From Bacteroidota bacterium (GTDB lineage: Bacteria; Bacteroidota; Bacteroidia; Bacteroidales; UBA7960), in the NCBI GenBank assembly GCA_018335675.1, contig JAGXRQ010000041.1, positions 1 through 34,151 on the forward strand: DNA of 34,151 bases, written 5' to 3'. Below are positions 1-8,574 of the stretch, one piece after another. The notes under the pieces were generated by a model. It ran no database searches. It was given only the letters and a program-made list of their open reading frames with translations, and had not been told where the DNA came from. The translations under genes were made by a program, and so were the position numbers. Numbering within the stretch: the stretch's first letter is position 1; each line of letters opens with the position of its first letter.

Positions 1-160
1 GACATGATTTAATGATTCTTTTCTCTATACGCTCTTGCTTCACATTCTCTAATACTTGACCTTTTAACTCAAAGTCTTTTAATAAGTCATCAAGTAATTG
101 CTCTTGTGATGCTCCTGTTAACTCTTGGAATAAGTTGCGGATTTCTTGTATTGTTTTCAT
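1..160 (-). CDS. N-terminus of a possible transposase, cut by the window edge
   Basis: An open frame starts at ATG 160-158 and runs off the left edge after 53 codons. The protein begins MKTIQEIRNLFQELTGASQ and is helical and charged; the last readable residues are ...IIKSC, so the next part could be a CxxC zinc ribbon, as in IS1/IS1595-type transposases. I cannot see any catalytic residues, so the family is a guess. A perfect -7 box (TATCTTTG) lies only four bases before the ATG, which would make the message leaderless. The neighbouring DUF4328 gene ends 38 bp away on the same strand, so any element boundary must lie in that gap. It could instead be an ordinary DNA-binding protein. Confidence 0.4.
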   Translation of the reverse strand, partial: MKTIQEIRNLFQELTGASQEQLLDDLLKDFELKGQVLENVKQERIEKRIIKSC

Positions 161-164
161 TTGG

Positions 165-172
165 CAAAGATA
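165..172 (-). promoter_or_regulatory. Bacteroidota -7 box (TATCTTTG)
   Basis: The minus strand reads TATCTTTGCC, an exact match to the TAnnTTTG box. It ends four bases before the start codon at 160, so transcription would begin at or within the ATG. I see no clear -33 TTG at the usual distance. Confidence 0.5.
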
Positions 173-197
173 ATATATTTGCTGATATATTTAGAAC

Positions 198-881
198 TTA
201 GCTATTATTATCAACCAAAACTTCTTGATCTAAAATTAATGTATCTTCCATAGATGCATAATTTTTTATAATCTTAACTGTTATAATTGCTAAAAGAATT
301 CCAATAATTGATGCTACTATATTTGCAATGTTTGAAGCCATATAATCTTCAAGTGTTTCAGCATTAAATGCAAGTCTTATGATAAATTGGCCAATAAAAC
401 CAGAAGTAAGCCATAAAAACCACCAAATACCTAATAGGTATGTTGAAGTTGATTTTGAAGTTTCTGCATCACTTGCATTTGTATTTAAAATCTTACCTGT
501 TTCTATATACAATTCTTTCATTATTTGATAAGACCTATAAATATTTACAATAGGCACAAACCATGATGCTGCTGCCCAACTTTCCTTATACGACAAATTA
601 TTTACCTTTATATGGAGATTAAAATAGGCCCGACGAAACCATTTTATAAATGTAATTCCTGAAATAGTGAAAAACACAAGATTTAAAACCCCAATTATAA
701 TCTGCCTCGTATCATTAGCTTCAGTTTCTTCAACAGAAACATAAAAGCCATCATAAACAGATTTAACAAGGGTATATTCAAAATATTCAGACACAATTGC
801 AATTATTTCTATTATAAGCATAATCCATATAAACATAATTGCAGTTTTTGCTCTTTTTTCGTTTGGTCTTAATAAATTCAT
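198..881 (-). CDS. DUF4328 family membrane protein
   Basis: A 227-residue polytopic inner-membrane protein of unknown function. Hydrophobic segments are visible near residues 14-33, 62-82, 104-120 (short), 147-170 and 182-206. The DUF4328 signature is clear: KWFRRAYFNL followed about 25 residues later by SWFVPIVNIYRSYQIMKEL, the usual F..WFRRAY...WFVPI.N..RPYQ pattern (PF14219 from memory). It stands alone, with 38 bp to the partial gene downstream and a 211-bp divergent gap to secDF upstream. I see no good -7 box in front of it. The family is widespread in bacteria; no reaction or partner is known to me. Confidence 0.8.
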   Translation of the reverse strand: MNLLRPNEKRAKTAIMFIWIMLIIEIIAIVSEYFEYTLVKSVYDGFYVSVEETEANDTRQIIIGVLNLVFFTISGITFIKWFRRAYFNLHIKVNNLSYKESWAAASWFVPIVNIYRSYQIMKELYIETGKILNTNASDAETSKSTSTYLLGIWWFLWLTSGFIGQFIIRLAFNAETLEDYMASNIANIVASIIGILLAIITVKIIKNYASMEDTLILDQEVLVDNNS

Positions 882-1033
882 AGGTTTTTATTTTAGTTAT
901 TAATAAAAGTTTTTATGTGGGATAAAAGACTGTATTGTTTTATAAACAATCAAAATTAACAGGAATTCATTAAAAAAGATAAACACACCTATGATATTTT
1001 TGTACAATCATACAATTAAATTGCAAATAGGTG

Positions 1034-1064
1034 TTGTATATTAGAATTCGAAATTCTATCTTTG
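1034..1064 (+). promoter_or_regulatory. Promoter of secDF
   Basis: TTG at 1034-1036 and TATCTTTG at 1057-1064 are separated by 20 bases, matching the Bacteroidota -33/-7 arrangement. Predicted start of transcription is near 1070, giving a leader of roughly 20 bases before the ATG at 1093. Confidence 0.75.
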
Positions 1065-1092
1065 CAGCCTTAAAAAATTAAAATTCATTAAT

Positions 1093-4000
1093 ATGCAAAA
1101 TAAAGGAATAGTAAGATTTTTTGCTCTCGCATTAGTTTTGGTATGTATCTACCAATTGTCATTTACATTTTATGCAAGGAAAGTAGAGAGCAATGCTAAA
1201 GAGTTTGCTTACAGTGATAAGTTCAGAACTCAGGCAGAAAATATAGCAAAAGCTGAATTAAGATTAGAAGGTGAAGAAATTAATCCTGAAAGATTAGCAT
1301 TGAGAACATCAATGATTTATGATTCAATTTCAAAATTCCAAGAGAACTTCTATCTTGATTCTATGATGAATCAATCGGTATATAATTTTCTTTGGATCAA
1401 AAAATACACATTCCGCGAGTGCAAGGAAAGGGAATTGAACCTTGGCCTTGACTTAAGAGGTGGTATGAATGTTACTTTGGAGATTTCGGTTGAAGAAATT
1501 GTTCATGCACTTTCAAATTACAGCACTGATCAGACTTATACCAGAGCAATGGCTTTGGCTAAAGAAAGACAGAGAACAAGCACAGAGGATTTTATAATTC
1601 TTTTTGCAAATGCCTTTAAGGAAGTAGATCCTAATGCAAGTTTGGCTTCTATATTCAGTACTGCCGAAATGCGCGATCGTATTCCTTTTAATGCTTCTAA
1701 TGAAGATGTTATAACAGTTCTGTCAAGAGAAGTAGATGACGCTGTTGATCGTTCATTCAATATATTACGAACTCGTATTGATAGATTTGGAGTAGCACAG
1801 CCAAATATTCAAAAACTTGCAACATCAGGTAGGATTCTTGTTGAGCTACCAGGTATTAAAGAGCCTGATAGAGTTAGAAGACTTCTTCAGGGAACAGCTC
1901 GCCTTGAGTTTTGGGAAACTTTTGAATTTTCAGAAGTTTATGAACTATTTATGGAAGCCAATGAAAGACTCAGAGGAACTATTGGTGAAGATGTTGATGC
2001 AAAAGAAAAAGAATTACTTGCTCAAGATTCAAGATTTGTATTTGAAGGTACTGAAAGCAACGAAGCAGAAGCAAAAGCTGATTCTGTTGAGAAAACAGAT
2101 ATTCCTGAACTTCTAGATTTAATTGAAACAGCACCTGAAACTGATGAATTCAAGGATTTTGCTAAAGACAACCCATTGTTCGCATACCTAGAGCCAGCAT
2201 TTGTAATGGATCCTAATATGGGTATGGTACCTGGAAGAGGCCCTGTTGTTGGTATGGCAAAAGCTCAGGATGTTTCAAGGGTGAATGCTATGTTGGCTCA
2301 ACCTCAAGTTAAGTCATTATTCCCAAGAACACTTAAGCTTTATTGGACTGCTAAACCAAATACTGTTAAAGGACAGGATTATTTTCAATTAATAGCTATT
2401 AAATCAACCGGTAGAGATGGAAGAGCACCTCTAACAGGTGATGTTATTTCAGATGCACGTCAGGATTTTAGCCCCACAGGTAATGCTGAGATTGCTATGA
2501 ATATGAACAGCGAAGGTGCAAGAATTTGGCGTCGCCTTACAGCTGATAATGTTCAAAGATCAATTGCTATCGTGCTTGATGACTTAGTATATTCTTTCCC
2601 TACAGTTCAAAATGAAATAGCCGGTGGTCGCTCTAGTATTACTGGAACATTTTCAATTCAGGAAGCTCAGGACCTTGCAAATATTTTAAAAGCCGGTTCT
2701 TTACCTGCTCCTGCTCGTATTGTTGAAGAAGCTATTGTTGGTCCTTCTTTGGGCCGTGAGGCTATCAACAGCGGTATGATTTCATTTATTGTTGCGTTTA
2801 TTCTTGTTCTAATTTATATGGCATCCTACTATTCGAAAGCCGGCTTGGTTGCTGACTTTGCATTGGTTGCAAATATATTTTTCATCTTCGGAGTTCTTGC
2901 ATCTTTAGGTGCAGTTCTTACTTTGCCAGGTATTGCCGGTATTGTGCTTACCCTTGGTATGGCCGTGGATGCCAACGTTATTATTTATGAAAGGATTATC
3001 GAGGAGATTAGGGCAGGAAAAGGTCTTAAACTTGCTATTTCAGATGGTTATAAAAATGCTTACAGTGCAATTATTGACGGTAACGTTACTACTTTACTGA
3101 CAGGTGTTGTTCTTTACATATTTGGATCAGGACCTGTTCAAGGTTTTGCAACTACTCTTATAATAGGGATTATCTGTTCTCTTTTCACTGCAATCCTTCT
3201 CTCAAGATATATTTTCTCATATTGGATTGACAGAAATAAAAATGTATCATTTGAAACAAAAATTTCAAGAGGTTTCCTTGCTAATGTAAATTTCGATTTC
3301 ATTGGCGTTAGAAAGAAATTTTATGTGTTATCTGCAATAGTCATTATGCTTGGTATAACTTCATTCTTTGTAAGAGGGTTGAGTTATGGAATTGATTTTG
3401 CCGGCGGTCGTACTTATGTTGTTCGTTTCGATAATGATAAATTGAATACTCAAGAAATCAGGAATGAATTAACTGCAAGATTTGTTGAATCTCCTGAAGT
3501 AGTTACATTTGGACCAAACAGACAGTTAAGAATTACAACTTCATTTTTGATTAATGATGATTCTGCTGAAGCAGATTCTATTGCAGAACGTACTCTTTAT
3601 GAAGGTTTGAAAGACTTCTTTGAAAATCCTGTTACATTTGAACAGTTTTCGGGAGACGAAGAAAATAAACTTGTTGGACGCTTGAGTTCGCAAAAAGTAG
3701 GTCCTACAGTTGCTAGAGATATTAAAATAGGCGCGATAATTAGTGTTATTGTTGCATTATTTATCATTTTCTTCTATATAGCCATCAGATTTAAAAAATG
3801 GCAATTTGGTCTTGGAGGTTTAATTACTCTTGCTCATGATGCCATAATCGTTATTTCTCTATATTCATGGTTCCACCATATTGTGCCATGGACTATGGAA
3901 ATTGATCAAATATTTATTGCTGCTATTCTTACAGTAATTGGTTATTCTATTAATGATACCGTGGTAATATTTGACCGCGTTAGGGAAAACCTTAATCTAT

Positions 4001-4251
4001 TCCCCAAAAGAGATCTTAAAACAAATGTCAACTTGGCCTTAAATGCTACATTATCACGTACATTTAATACGTCAGGTACTACAGCAATTGTTCTTTTGAT
4101 TATTTTCTTCTTTGGTGGTGAAGTAATTCGTGGTTTCTCATTTGCTTTATTAATTGGTGTTATAGTTGGTACTTATTCATCATTGTTTAACTCTACAACT
4201 ATTGCATACGATCTTATTAATTGGAGTGAGAAAAAGAATAAAAAGAAGTAA
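1093..4251 (+). CDS. secDF: Fused protein translocase subunit SecDF
   Basis: Auxiliary subunit of the Sec translocase that uses the proton gradient to pull exported proteins through to the periplasmic side. At 1052 residues it has the length of fused Bacteroidota SecDF. The SecD half starts with a membrane segment (about 8-27) and the conserved motif LGLDLRGGMNVTLE at 117-130; an acidic stretch near 290-345 is a lineage insertion. A block of membrane segments follows with GMAVDANVIIYERI. The SecF half has GIDFAGGRTYVVRF near 766 and GYSINDTVVIFDRVREN near 948, the charged membrane motif used in proton coupling. It has its own promoter and a hairpin terminator, so it is probably transcribed alone. 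The tatA-like gene follows after 103 bp. Confidence 0.97.
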   Translation: MQNKGIVRFFALALVLVCIYQLSFTFYARKVESNAKEFAYSDKFRTQAENIAKAELRLEGEEINPERLALRTSMIYDSISKFQENFYLDSMMNQSVYNFLWIKKYTFRECKERELNLGLDLRGGMNVTLEISVEEIVHALSNYSTDQTYTRAMALAKERQRTSTEDFIILFANAFKEVDPNASLASIFSTAEMRDRIPFNASNEDVITVLSREVDDAVDRSFNILRTRIDRFGVAQPNIQKLATSGRILVELPGIKEPDRVRRLLQGTARLEFWETFEFSEVYELFMEANERLRGTIGEDVDAKEKELLAQDSRFVFEGTESNEAEAKADSVEKTDIPELLDLIETAPETDEFKDFAKDNPLFAYLEPAFVMDPNMGMVPGRGPVVGMAKAQDVSRVNAMLAQPQVKSLFPRTLKLYWTAKPNTVKGQDYFQLIAIKSTGRDGRAPLTGDVISDARQDFSPTGNAEIAMNMNSEGARIWRRLTADNVQRSIAIVLDDLVYSFPTVQNEIAGGRSSITGTFSIQEAQDLANILKAGSLPAPARIVEEAIVGPSLGREAINSGMISFIVAFILVLIYMASYYSKAGLVADFALVANIFFIFGVLASLGAVLTLPGIAGIVLTLGMAVDANVIIYERIIEEIRAGKGLKLAISDGYKNAYSAIIDGNVTTLLTGVVLYIFGSGPVQGFATTLIIGIICSLFTAILLSRYIFSYWIDRNKNVSFETKISRGFLANVNFDFIGVRKKFYVLSAIVIMLGITSFFVRGLSYGIDFAGGRTYVVRFDNDKLNTQEIRNELTARFVESPEVVTFGPNRQLRITTSFLINDDSAEADSIAERTLYEGLKDFFENPVTFEQFSGDEENKLVGRLSSQKVGPTVARDIKIGAIISVIVALFIIFFYIAIRFKKWQFGLGGLITLAHDAIIVISLYSWFHHIVPWTMEIDQIFIAAILTVIGYSINDTVVIFDRVRENLNLFPKRDLKTNVNLALNATLSRTFNTSGTTAIVLLIIFFFGGEVIRGFSFALLIGVIVGTYSSLFNSTTIAYDLINWSEKKNKKK

Positions 4252-4274
4252 CACAAATTCATTGTAATTGCATT

Positions 4275-4313
4275 AAGCCGTTTCATTTAATTTGAAGCGG
4301 CTTTTTGTTTTTT
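4275..4313 (+). terminator. Intrinsic terminator after secDF
   Basis: AAGCCGTTTCA (4275-4285) pairs with TGAAGCGGCTT (4293-4303), with one G-U pair and a 7-base loop, and is followed by TTTGTTTTTT. It lies 24 bp behind the secDF stop codon. Confidence 0.85.
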
Positions 4314-4338
4314 ATAAATGTAATTTCGTGATTTGAAT

Positions 4339-4346
4339 TAACTTTG
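4339..4346 (+). promoter_or_regulatory. -7 box (TAACTTTG) for the tatA-like gene
   Basis: TAACTTTG followed by CAGATA and the ATG at 4355; the leader would be nearly absent. It lies downstream of the secDF terminator, which fits separate transcription. No convincing -33 TTG was found. Confidence 0.6.
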
Positions 4347-4354
4347 CAGATAAT

Positions 4355-4735
4355 ATGCATGCAATTCCAATAAATACATTGTTGTTTGGTATAAGCGGAG
4401 GAGAGATAGTAATAATTCTCCTGGTTGTTATTCTTGTATTTGGCCCGAAAAAAATTCCTGAAATAGCAAAGTTTTTAGGCAAGGGGCTTAGAGAGGTAAA
4501 GAAGGTGCAGAGGGAAATTAATAATGAAATAAACCGTTATTCTGAAGATAATAGTATATCCGAGAAAATGCAAAAAGATATTGATGTCTACAAAGAAGGG
4601 GATAAAACATCCGAAAATGCAGATGATAATAATTTAACAAAACCAGAAGGCAATACTAATGAGGTATCAGAATCTGATGATAATTCAGATCTTCCATATC
4701 CGTATAATAAGGCTGGAAAATTTAATCAGGAATAG
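4355..4735 (+). CDS. tatA: Twin-arginine translocase subunit, TatA/TatB type
   Basis: Pore or adaptor subunit of the Tat system, which exports folded proteins with twin-arginine signals. The 126-residue protein has the family layout: a short N-terminus, one membrane helix (about 14-28, SGGEIVIILLVVILVFG), the hinge FGPKKIPE, an amphipathic helix (about 30-55) and an acidic, polar tail rich in N, D and E. The Glu just before the membrane helix is usual for TatA/TatB. Bacteroidota commonly carry TatA-type proteins plus TatC; no tatC is in this window. TatA and TatB cannot be told apart safely from sequence alone; TatA is the better guess. The next gene begins 51 bp downstream. Confidence 0.88.
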   Translation: MHAIPINTLLFGISGGEIVIILLVVILVFGPKKIPEIAKFLGKGLREVKKVQREINNEINRYSEDNSISEKMQKDIDVYKEGDKTSENADDNNLTKPEGNTNEVSESDDNSDLPYPYNKAGKFNQE

Positions 4736-4786
4736 CAATTTTAATAAATGCTCAACGTTTAATATTATTGAAATAGTATCAAAATT

Positions 4787-6877
4787 TTGAAGAATAGACA
4801 GATGATAAGATTATTGTTTTTTACAATTCTCACATTGTTATTAAGCACCGGGGCTTCATATTCACAATCGAGAAAACTTGAGAAAGCTGATAGAGCATTT
4901 GAATTACATCAATATAATCAGGCAGTTGAATTATATAATAAAGCTCATAGAAAAGTAAGTCGAAAAAATAAGTCCGAAGGCGCAAGGGTTACTTTCCAGA
5001 TTGCAATGTGCTACAAATTTATGAATCAACCTCGCAGAGCTGAAAATACTTTCAGACGAGCAATAAGGCAAAACTACCCTGATCCTATAGCTATCTTATA
5101 TCTTGCTGAAGCTATGCTTCAGAATGAAAAATATGAAGAAGCTCTGATTGAGTTTAATAAGTATAAGGAGAAAAAGCCGGATGATACAAGGGCGGAATTA
5201 GGAATTAATTCTGCAAAGTTTGCAATTGAAATGCTTGAAAATACAAGCAGATATGAAGTTGAAATCAGTAAAAGATTTAGCTCACGTAGTTCTGATTTTA
5301 CCCCTGCATTTGCTGATCATCTTGAGTCTTCATTAATATTTGCCTCTTCAAGAGATGGAGCTCTTAGCGACAAAACAGATCCCTGGACCGGTGAAAATTT
5401 CACCAGTTTATTTATATCTTTTTTAGATAGGCAGGGCAATTGGAGTAATCCTGCATTATTAGACGAAGGACCTGTTAATACTCAGTTTAATGAAGGTGCT
5501 CCGTCATTCAATGCTACTTTTACTACAATGTATATTACTCGTTGCCCCAGCGATCCCGGAAAGAGATATGGTTGTCGTATATTTGCCTCAAATTTGGCTG
5601 GATCTGATTGGGGAGAGCCATCAGAAGTGGTTTTGTTTAATGATACTACAATAAGTGTTGGGCATCCTGCAATAAGCCCTGATGAACTAACTCTATATTT
5701 TGTTGCTGAATTACCTGAAGGAAAAGGAGGTAAAGATATTTGGATCGCAAAAAGAACTACTCCTTCAGGGTCATTTGAAAAAATAAGCTTACTAGATTCT
5801 GTTATTAATACTGCTGGGGATGAAATGTTCCCTTATTTAAGACATGATGGAGTATTGTTTTTTTCTTCTACAGGGCATGCCGGATTGGGAGGTCTGGATA
5901 TTTTTTATTCCCAACCACAAGGAAATACTTGGACAAAGCCTGTTAATTTAGGCGTTCCAATTAATAGCTCAGGTGACGATTTTGGAATTGTCTTTTTCAG
6001 AGGTAAAGAAAGTGGCTTCTTCTCATCAAATAGGGGTAGGGCAGGCACCGACAACATTTATTCCTTTGTTTTACCACCTTTGCTATTTACTTTAAGAGGT
6101 ACTGTTAGGGATGATATAACAAAAGAACCAATTGATGATGTCACAGTGCAAATGATTGGTTCAGATGGTACAATTGTGCAGTCAGAGACCGACAAACAGG
6201 GAAGGTTTTTATTTGATAAGAATCAAGTAAGACAAGATACTCGTTATGATATTCTTATAAGCAAGGAAAAATATTTCTCAGCAAGAGGCCAGGAAACAAC
6301 TGTAGGAATTAGCAGAAGCAGAGACTTTGTTAATGACTTTTATCTTGCCCCAATTCCACAGAAACCTATAGAATTGCCTCAAATTTTATATGAATTCGCT
6401 AGCTTTGAGTTGAAGCCTCAATATCAGGATTCTCTTAGGGGATTAATACAAACTTTACAAGATAATCCCAAGCTTATAATTGAGCTGGCTTCACATACTG
6501 ATAGCAGAGGAACACATGATTATAATGATACCCTTTCTCAGAAAAGAGCTCAAACTGTTGTTGAATTTCTTGTTTCTAATGGCATAGATAAAGATAGGTT
6601 AGTCGCTAAGGGTTATGGGAAAAGAGTTCCAAGGAAAATTGAAAAAGTAATTGAGCGTGATGGATTTACTTTTGAAGAAGGAACAGAATTAACAGAAAAG
6701 TACATCAGTAGTCTGCCCACTGAAAAACAAAGAGATGTTGCTAATCAATTGAATCGTAGAACTGAGTTTCGTGTGTTGTCAGAAGATTATAGTACAGATA
6801 AATCTTCTAAGGATGAAAAGTTGTCAAAACCATACAATACAGGCAATTTAAAACCCGAAGACAAGAAACCCAAATAA
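4787..6877 (+). CDS. OmpA-family lipoprotein-like protein with TPR, PD40 propeller and CRD domains (PorE-like)
   Basis: Periplasmic, peptidoglycan-associated protein of about 696 residues. Domain order: signal peptide (MIRLLFFTILTLLLSTGASYSQ), TPR-like helices (about 28-140), PD40/WD40-like beta-propeller blades (about 160-430, with repeats such as DIWIAKR, GLGGLDIFYSQ, GFFSSNRG), a carboxypeptidase-regulatory-like beta-sandwich (about 435-530) and an OmpA peptidoglycan-binding domain (about 535-680) with SHTDSRG and LSQKRAQTVVEFL. This order matches PorE of the type IX secretion system, but paralogues with the same order are common, so a T9SS role is inference. The open frame begins at TTG 4787; ATG at 4802 gives a cleaner signal peptide and may be the real start. 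It is probably co-transcribed with the tatA-like gene. Confidence 0.85.
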   Translation: MKNRQMIRLLFFTILTLLLSTGASYSQSRKLEKADRAFELHQYNQAVELYNKAHRKVSRKNKSEGARVTFQIAMCYKFMNQPRRAENTFRRAIRQNYPDPIAILYLAEAMLQNEKYEEALIEFNKYKEKKPDDTRAELGINSAKFAIEMLENTSRYEVEISKRFSSRSSDFTPAFADHLESSLIFASSRDGALSDKTDPWTGENFTSLFISFLDRQGNWSNPALLDEGPVNTQFNEGAPSFNATFTTMYITRCPSDPGKRYGCRIFASNLAGSDWGEPSEVVLFNDTTISVGHPAISPDELTLYFVAELPEGKGGKDIWIAKRTTPSGSFEKISLLDSVINTAGDEMFPYLRHDGVLFFSSTGHAGLGGLDIFYSQPQGNTWTKPVNLGVPINSSGDDFGIVFFRGKESGFFSSNRGRAGTDNIYSFVLPPLLFTLRGTVRDDITKEPIDDVTVQMIGSDGTIVQSETDKQGRFLFDKNQVRQDTRYDILISKEKYFSARGQETTVGISRSRDFVNDFYLAPIPQKPIELPQILYEFASFELKPQYQDSLRGLIQTLQDNPKLIIELASHTDSRGTHDYNDTLSQKRAQTVVEFLVSNGIDKDRLVAKGYGKRVPRKIEKVIERDGFTFEEGTELTEKYISSLPTEKQRDVANQLNRRTEFRVLSEDYSTDKSSKDEKLSKPYNTGNLKPEDKKPK

Positions 6878-6902
6878 AAGATTACAGCAATAGGAAATTT
6901 TT

Positions 6903-8531
6903 CTAAAGCTCAATGATGATGTTTATTAAGGCAGATAAGTCTGCAATATTAATAATGCCATCAGAGTTTACGTCTGCGTTGAAATGATTAAAACCACCGG
7001 GAGTTTCACCTAGAATATGGCTAATTAACCAAACCATATCTAGCACATTAACTAACCCATCATTATTGACATCACCCGGTTTAATCTCGAACTCTTCAAA
7101 ATTGGCTGTTATAGTTTTATGACTATTTACAAATAATGTATATTCCGGTAGGTTTGATAAAAATACTCCGCCTTCAGACCAGTTTAGAAAAATAAAACCC
7201 AAATTAGAAGTCGCTTTTATAGTTAATTCATAGTTGTTGCTGTACCATCCTCCTCCATCTATTTGTCCTCCTCCGATGGGGTTTGACAACAATGTTACAA
7301 GATGATCTATTGTGAAGTATATAATATTAGTGTGGCTCCATTTTCCTTTAGCATCCTTTGTTCTTATATAAAGCCTGTTTACCCCTTGGGTGCTAAGTTC
7401 AGACAAAGACGCGCTTGCCAAAACGCTAATATTTTGACCTGGTGCAACTGTAATAGGAGTGCCATTGCCAATTCCCGGATCGGTGTTAAAGAAGTATTCT
7501 GCAGCAACAATGTTTGCAATAGAATTATCAATAGCGTCTTTGTAAAATGCAACAATATTAGTTAAACTCCATACGCCATTATTGTCTTTTGCTCTTAAAT
7601 ACAAATGATTGAATCCATTATCCAGAGAATTGATATTTGCACTGATATTTGCTGCTATTAAGGGATTGCCGGGTGTAATAGGAATATTAACTCCATTGCC
7701 AAAGCCCGGGTCAGTATTGAGAAAGTATTCTACAGCAACAATATTTCCAGCCGGAATAAAATTTTCAATATAGAATGACCTAATATTGGTTAAACTCCAT
7801 TGCCCTTCAGAATTTTTAACTCTCATATAAAGATTATGAAAGCCTTTTTCCAACATACTTATGTCTGCACTAAAGCTAATGCCTGTAATTTGTGTAGCTG
7901 ATGCTATAGGAATATTTGTTCCATTTCCTATGCCGGGATCAGTATTGAAGAAATACTCTGCTTTTACAATTTCAAAAGGAGTAGGAGAGAAAGTTTCCTT
8001 CAAAAATGATTTAATATTTGTCAAGCTCCATACTCCATCAGAGTTTCTGACTCTCAGATATATATGATGAAATCCTTTATCAAGTGTAGTAATGTCTGCA
8101 ATGAAATTAATATCTGAAAGATGTGTGCTAGATGTAATTGGTATATCTGTTCCGTTTCCCAAGCCGGGGTCTGTATTAATAAAGTATTCAGCTTTTACAA
8201 TATCAGCTAATGTCGGTTTTATATTGTCCTTGAAAAAAGATACGACATTTGTTAAACTCCATAATCCATTTTCATCTTTTGCTCTAATGTACACATAGCT
8301 AAAGCCATTATTAAGCATATTCAAATCAATACAATGTATCTGGTTTAGTATATTTGAAGATGGAGTAATCGGAATATTTGTGCCAAGCCCAAAGCCTGGA
8401 TCAGAATTAATAAAATATTCAACCTTGACTATATTTTGAGCCTGACTATAATTGCAAATATTTATGAAAGTAATCAAGCCAAAAACAGCCAATAATACAT
8501 TTGAGATTATTCTGCTCTTTGGATAGTTCAT
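6903..8531 (-). CDS. Secreted protein with five tandem repeats, InlB-like domain and C-terminal dockerin
   Basis: Starting at ATG 8531 gives 542 residues with a good signal peptide (RIISNVLLAVFGLITFINI, cut after SQAQ). In-frame ATGs at 8567 and 8603 would give over-long N-regions, and the one at 8603 overlaps the upstream gene. Five repeats of about 77 residues begin near 34, 112, 189, 265 and 342; each runs IVxAEYFxNTDPGxGNG ... YxRxKxxxGxWSLTNI. Residues about 416-480 resemble a divergent InlB B-repeat (FLNWSEGG, TITANFEE). The last 57 residues form a type I dockerin with two calcium loops, DVNNDGLVNVLDM and DVNSDGIINIADL. The function of the repeats is unknown to me; a surface adhesin or scaffold role is a guess. 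Repeats are about 230 bp apart in DNA, so array length may vary between strains. Confidence 0.85.
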   Translation of the reverse strand: MNYPKSRIISNVLLAVFGLITFINICNYSQAQNIVKVEYFINSDPGFGLGTNIPITPSSNILNQIHCIDLNMLNNGFSYVYIRAKDENGLWSLTNVVSFFKDNIKPTLADIVKAEYFINTDPGLGNGTDIPITSSTHLSDINFIADITTLDKGFHHIYLRVRNSDGVWSLTNIKSFLKETFSPTPFEIVKAEYFFNTDPGIGNGTNIPIASATQITGISFSADISMLEKGFHNLYMRVKNSEGQWSLTNIRSFYIENFIPAGNIVAVEYFLNTDPGFGNGVNIPITPGNPLIAANISANINSLDNGFNHLYLRAKDNNGVWSLTNIVAFYKDAIDNSIANIVAAEYFFNTDPGIGNGTPITVAPGQNISVLASASLSELSTQGVNRLYIRTKDAKGKWSHTNIIYFTIDHLVTLLSNPIGGGQIDGGGWYSNNYELTIKATSNLGFIFLNWSEGGVFLSNLPEYTLFVNSHKTITANFEEFEIKPGDVNNDGLVNVLDMVWLISHILGETPGGFNHFNADVNSDGIINIADLSALINIIIEL

Positions 8532-8574
8532 CCTATACTTGATTTTATTATTGTTAAAATCAATCATAGCATCA

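Noticed and set aside
6903-7080. Cellulosome component
   Set aside because: One dockerin does not show a cellulosome, and no cohesin or glycoside hydrolase is present; dockerin-like tails are common on secreted Bacteroidota proteins.
7302-8298. Plus-strand open frames inside the repeat-protein gene
   Set aside because: They recur at the repeat period and are antisense shadows of the minus-strand repeats, with no promoter or family match.
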